Shown here piece after piece: positions 59,972 through 64,000 of a stretch of DNA of 64,000 bases (its first letter is position 1; each line of letters begins with the position of its first letter). The DNA comes from Xylogone sp. PMI_703 (taxonomy: Eukaryota > Ascomycota > Leotiomycetes). The DNA lies in assembly GCA_021399445.1 (NCBI GenBank), contig JAJTUQ010000004.1:3720001-3784000 (forward strand), in the 5' to 3' direction. The notes under the pieces are model-generated. The model was given only the letters and a program-made list of their open reading frames with translations, had not been told where the DNA came from and searched no databases. Both the position numbers and the translations under genes were made by a program.

Positions 59972-62900
59972 GGCTGGGCAGCGCACAGCCTGAATTCCCA
60001 GGCGCCGTTCCTCGTGGCTCTCGACTCGGATCTGCCGCAGCTTGGCCGGCTTAAGTGCTGGGCATCGGTATGCGCAGCGGGTGTTCTCGCTCTCGCTGCA
60101 GCATATACTGAGGATGTTGATGAGGACGATTGCACGGTTGTGATGATTGAGACAAAGGGTGTTGACAGATCAGATGGTGCGCGCACGGTTGGGCGAGGGA
60201 AGGATTTAGAGCCGGCACAGTCAGATTCGGTCGGTATGGCGCGGGTGGTGGTACTTTTCCTGGTCGCGCTGGTTTCGGCCGGCGAGTCGTTCCAGCGAAG
60301 GGAAAGGAAGGGGAAGGGGGCCAAAGCCAGAAGAACAGCGAGAGCCAGAGCGAGGAGCAGCGTGCTGACAGGCCGTAGAAAGGGCTCTCTGCTGCACAGC
60401 AACCAGGGAGGGGACCAATTGGCGGCCCCGAATCGCCTGCTTGCTGGGTTTCTTCCTATCCGCCGGCGCAAAACAATCTGCACAAGTCATGCCCGAACTA
60501 ATACCGGGGGTGGATATAAATATATTAACCAGTTTTCCCCTCGCTCATCCTCAGAAGGGCCTCTGATGCGCGGATCAAATTGGTAGAAGATGCTTTCTCC
60601 CTCACCCTCTCTGTTACTCTCTTTTGCTCTCTTTTCTGCGTCTTAGCGCTTTAGCTACTCTCTTTTCCTTACTGTGGTCGATGAAATAAAATAATAATAT
60701 CTCGGGGTCGATGGCTACGACTACTGTAATTACAGCAAAGAGTGATCTCTGGGGTACAGTTCGTCCTCACAGAACAGCTACCGACATCACGCTGTGCTAT
60801 TATTATGCAGTAACTGTATGAGCGAGACCTTGCGCACATAGAAAGTACGGCAGTTCGCTCTCTAATCATGACTGCATCGTTGCATACATTTCCGTTTCCC
60901 CTCCAGCGATTCGGCCTTGCAAGCTTCCAAATCAAGAGAATCGTGGATGATCTGCGGGCCAGAAAAGAAGCATCATCGGGCCGTCACGTGAGAGGCAAGC
61001 TGCCAAGCTTGATCAGGTAGGTGGTGCTGGGGTTCTCTCTCATGGGCGGCTGCGGACCCGCGACCTGTTTTGCCACAAGCCTCCCATTATTCCTCCACAT
61101 GCCCTACGGAGGGAGCTCAGGGAGATGCCATACGAGGTCTACAGAGTATGACGAAGTGGCACTGCTCACAAGTGCTCGAGGCCCATGGTATGATAGTCCT
61201 GTATGAACCTCCAGCTTTACCGGTTTGTTCTATTGTGAACGTGCAAGGACAAACATTCTGAAACCAAATATCATTGACCGTGGCCTTACAACTCAGGCCA
61301 CTCAAAGACGATTGGAAGATCCCCAAAACCACTTCAGAGATCGCCAATGGCCGGGCCGTAGTGTAGTACCGGTAAGGATCCAGAACATCCAGAGCTCTTC
61401 GGCAACAATTACACAGTAAAGCAGTACCATGCTATACGCGAACTGCTCACATTTATGCTGGATTATATTTGCATTAACACTCGAACCATAGCACTGCCAA
61501 AAAGCGATCACTCAGTGGCCCCAAAGGCGGTCAGCGAGGGACGTGCTGGTACGCGAACAAGAAGAGAGACAAGACCAGCGAGGACAGGCATGGAGCACGC
61601 TACCTGTTACTCCATCGACCACATGGCGCTGGCCCTGCGGAAGAGTCGTGCTGCCAATTTTACACTTTTCCCCTCAGAGCAACAAGCGATGTTTCCTATG
61701 CAATGCAATTGCACACCGCCCAGACAAAAGCGTCAAGATGAGTAGTTATCGTCGAGAGAATTTTGACGGGGTTATTTGGCGGTCAAGGCGGTCAGAGATT
61801 GGTTTGCTCAGGTGTGGTATCATCGACTCCAGTTTTTGCTGCACGAAGCTGCTCTTGTTGAGGCTAATTAAGTGCTGTCCTGGTTCTAGCCATGCTTCTT
61901 CTGTTACAACATGGGCAAGACATCGAGAAAGTTTTTGCGAAACTCTCTTGTTCTCATTAAGTCACCGTTGTTGGGTTTGCTGATTTGCTGAGACGGAAAT
62001 TAAGGCCAGAATGCTCGATATGTTGAACTGATGGAGTCCCTAGATTAATGTTACCCACTGAGGTTAATATGAAGCGATTTCGGGAGCGCACACACCAGGC
62101 GGCGTCGCTGCGTTGGCCACCCTCAGGCCAGGAACGCTAATGTCAGGGACCTGATCTTATCGACCCTGGGCCAAAAATTCCACAGAGGATAAGATACTGT
62201 GAAGTTAGGCACAAAGTGAATCCAAAGTCATAAAAAATCAACAATCCAATGGGTCAGCTATAGCCCTATATGCTAGATCGCTATTAAGAAAAAAATAAGA
62301 AACAGAAATGGCTGTGCTCCTGTCTTAATTCAGGGTCCCGAAGTATCTTTCCCCAATTGAGTCGATGGCAACTACGGCGAACCACACATACAGTAGATCC
62401 GAAAGTACGAATGGTCACCTGCAATTGCTCCAACGCCGCATTGCAAAAAGTAGTTTATGGGCATAAAGCCGATCTCAATGCCATAAGTAGCAATGAATTT
62501 GATGCCTCTATTGTCCTGTGCTGCATCATGAAGTAAGAAGAGCTTGTATATAGTTCTCTATATTACTCAATTGGGCGAGCTCGAGGATCTCGCAGCTGTC
62601 CAGTACAGGAGACAATACTCGGCGGTTTCCAGAAACTGAAGCAGCTGGATGGTGACTCCGTGTGACACCTGAAAAGCCCATAATACTAATAGTTACATAA
62701 TATGGCATGGTTTTTTGCCATGATCCTGGGAACACCTTGAGTACGTGCCCGCTTGATCAGGAATAGAACCGCGTGCCACAATGAGAGATTTATTGGTTTT
62801 TCGAATGAACGTCCATCCAGTCAACCGTAGCAATGCCCCCGTCACCAAGCTTTTAATCTCAAGAGGGGACATTTGGTTGGGGGGTTCTTTTAAGCGGCGC

Positions 62901-63148
62901 AAGCGTGCTAGCCCAAAAGATTTCCATCGATAACAATCGGACCTCCCTAACAGAGTTGCAAGCTTCTCGTAGAAATATTTCAACCTGCCCATCTTTTCCT
63001 CGTCTTTTCTCCCTTTCTTCTCTCAAGCTGCCAATATCCCCTTTCATAGAGAGCCTTGCTGTACCCTTTGACAGGTTTCAAGCAAACTCAAAGCTCCAAC
63101 CCTACCTTCACTTTGTGACTGAAATTCTAAATTACACCGCCACTCAAA
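59972..63148. other. Long intergenic region upstream of HMG-CoA synthase
   Basis: About 3.2 kb between divergent start codons. Overlapping frames on both strands at 59806-60586 are G/C-rich shadow frames in the leader of the membrane-protein gene. TCACGTGA occurs at 60984-60991. Frames at 61455-61983 and 62526-62992 match no family. The last ~150 nt before 63149 are pyrimidine-rich, as expected of the HMG-CoA synthase leader. No repeat or RNA gene was recognised. Confidence 0.55.
60984..60991. promoter_or_regulatory. TCACGTGA palindrome in the long region before HMG-CoA synthase
   Basis: Same 8-bp palindrome as at 44089. It is about 1 kb from the start of the membrane-protein gene and 2.2 kb from that of HMG-CoA synthase. 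Sterol factors of the SREBP type bind related E-boxes, but the distance makes a link to the latter gene weak. Confidence 0.25.
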
Positions 63149-64000
63149 ATGGCTACGCGTCCCCAGAACATTGGCATCAAGGCCATTGAAATTTATTTCC
63201 CGGGCCAGGTAAGCCAGGAATCCCCTCTACAAAGGTTAAATACATTCTGGACTCGTACTAATTTGTCTGCCTCTCAGTGTGTCGACCAGGCCGAGCTCGA
63301 GAAGTTCGATGGCGTTAGTCAGGGGAAATACACAATCGGTCTGGGACAGACCAAGATGAGCTTCTGTGATGACAGAGAAGGTAAGCAGAAGCTAGTATTT
63401 CGACCTACAACCACAGAGCAAAGCTAATCAAATCAATGTCCAGACATCTACTCTTTTGCTCTCACCACCGTCTCAAACCTTCTGAGCAAGTACAACATCG
63501 ACACCAACAGCATTGGCCGTCTCGAGGTCGGCACAGAAACTCTCTTGGACAAGTCAAAGTCCGTCAAATCAGTGCTTATGCAGCTATTCGGTGACAACAC
63601 TTCCATCGAGGGTGTTGATACCGTCAATGCTTGCTACGGTGGTACAAATGCTTTATTCAATACTGTCAACTGGATCGAGTCCTCCGGCTGGGATGGACGA
63701 GATGCTATCGTTGTGGCAGGAGATATTGCTCTCTATGCTAAGGGTGCTGCCCGACCTACTGGAGGAGCTGGTTGCGTTGCCATGTTGATTGGCCCCGATG
63801 CACCTATTGTCGTTGAACCAGGCCTCAGGGGCAGCTACATGCAACACGCTTACGATTTCTACAAGCCAGATTTCACCAGCGAGTACCCTGTCGTTGATGG
63901 CCACTTCTCCATGCAATGCTACACCGAGGCTGTAGATGCATGCTACAGAGCTTACAACGCACGGGAAGCCAAGTTAAAGGCTGTCGCAAACGGAACCAAC
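63149..64000 (+). CDS. ERG13: Hydroxymethylglutaryl-CoA synthase (Erg13), 5' part, cut by window end
   Basis: Exons 63149-63208, 63278-63380 and 63445 onward; the third exon runs off the window, leaving about 239 residues of an expected ~460. The start [18 protein letters not shown] and [20 protein letters not shown] are typical. The catalytic residues are visible: Glu86 in [12 protein letters not shown] and the acyl-accepting Cys118 in [33 protein letters not shown] continues the thiolase fold. The enzyme condenses acetyl-CoA with acetoacetyl-CoA to HMG-CoA in the cytosol, the step before HMG-CoA reductase in sterol and isoprenoid synthesis. The introns are 69 and 64 nt. Confidence 0.96.

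Noticed and set aside
59806..60586. Opposite-strand frames of 208 and 225 codons
   Set aside because: They are G/C-rich shadow frames over the leader and first exon of the minus-strand membrane-protein gene, with R/A-rich translations and no family match.
61455..61983. Overlapping frames of 96 and 146 codons
   Set aside because: No splice partners, no recognisable motif, and conflicting frames in A/T-rich intergenic DNA.

Overview
The window is nuclear chromosomal DNA from a filamentous ascomycete (Pezizomycotina). The evidence is 28 protein genes with mostly 41-124 nt GT-AG introns, CTAAC-like branch sites near the 3' splice sites, short intergenic gaps, and proteins whose best family matches are fungal (Npr3, Rxt2, Opi3, Hom6, Mdm1, Brc1/Rtt107, a BAH-containing Orc1). 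I cannot fix the class; the style would suit a leotiomycete, but that is a guess. No rRNA, tRNA, CRISPR array, transposase or other autonomous mobile element is visible. All exon models were built by reading splice signals and checking that the reading phase closes across every junction; none is backed by transcripts.

Layout. 1-3758: no gene, one imperfect foldback, then a pyrimidine-rich leader. 3759-10598: LARP1-type RNA-binding protein (+) and NPR3 (-). 11150-16619: a four-exon COX19 with no single long reading frame, a GFA-fold protein, prefoldin subunit 5 and an unrecognised multi-exon gene. 17338-22839: ORC1 with two MluI cell-cycle boxes in its promoter, PRP46 (-) and the proteasome chaperone NAS6 (+). 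23002-28873: a TMF1/Sgm1-like golgin, an alkaline ceramidase and prefoldin subunit 1. 30160-37831: a charged coiled-coil protein, the mitochondrial glycine carrier HEM25, NIT2, OPI3 and RXT2. 38396-47007: TRAPPC11, an alpha/beta hydrolase with a possible peroxisomal tail, and the BRCT protein BRC1/RTT107. 47235-59971: VPS25, MDM1, TRM8, a small membrane protein, HOM6, a CCDC174-like protein and a large single-span membrane protein with a proline/serine-rich cytosolic half. 63149-64000: the 5' part of HMG-CoA synthase, cut by the window edge.

Function. This is a housekeeping neighbourhood rather than a cluster. Loose themes are replication and genome maintenance (ORC1, BRC1, RXT2), RNA work (LARP1, PRP46, TRM8, CCDC174), membrane traffic and lipid (TRAPPC11, VPS25, TMF1, MDM1, OPI3, ceramidase, HMG-CoA synthase), mitochondria (COX19, HEM25) and protein folding (two prefoldin subunits, NAS6). 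I saw no convincing evidence of an undescribed multi-gene system. The points most worth a second look are small: hidden micro-exon genes, two stop-free introns of length divisible by three, a tandem acceptor in MDM1, the MCB pair at ORC1 and two conserved-looking genes of unknown function.
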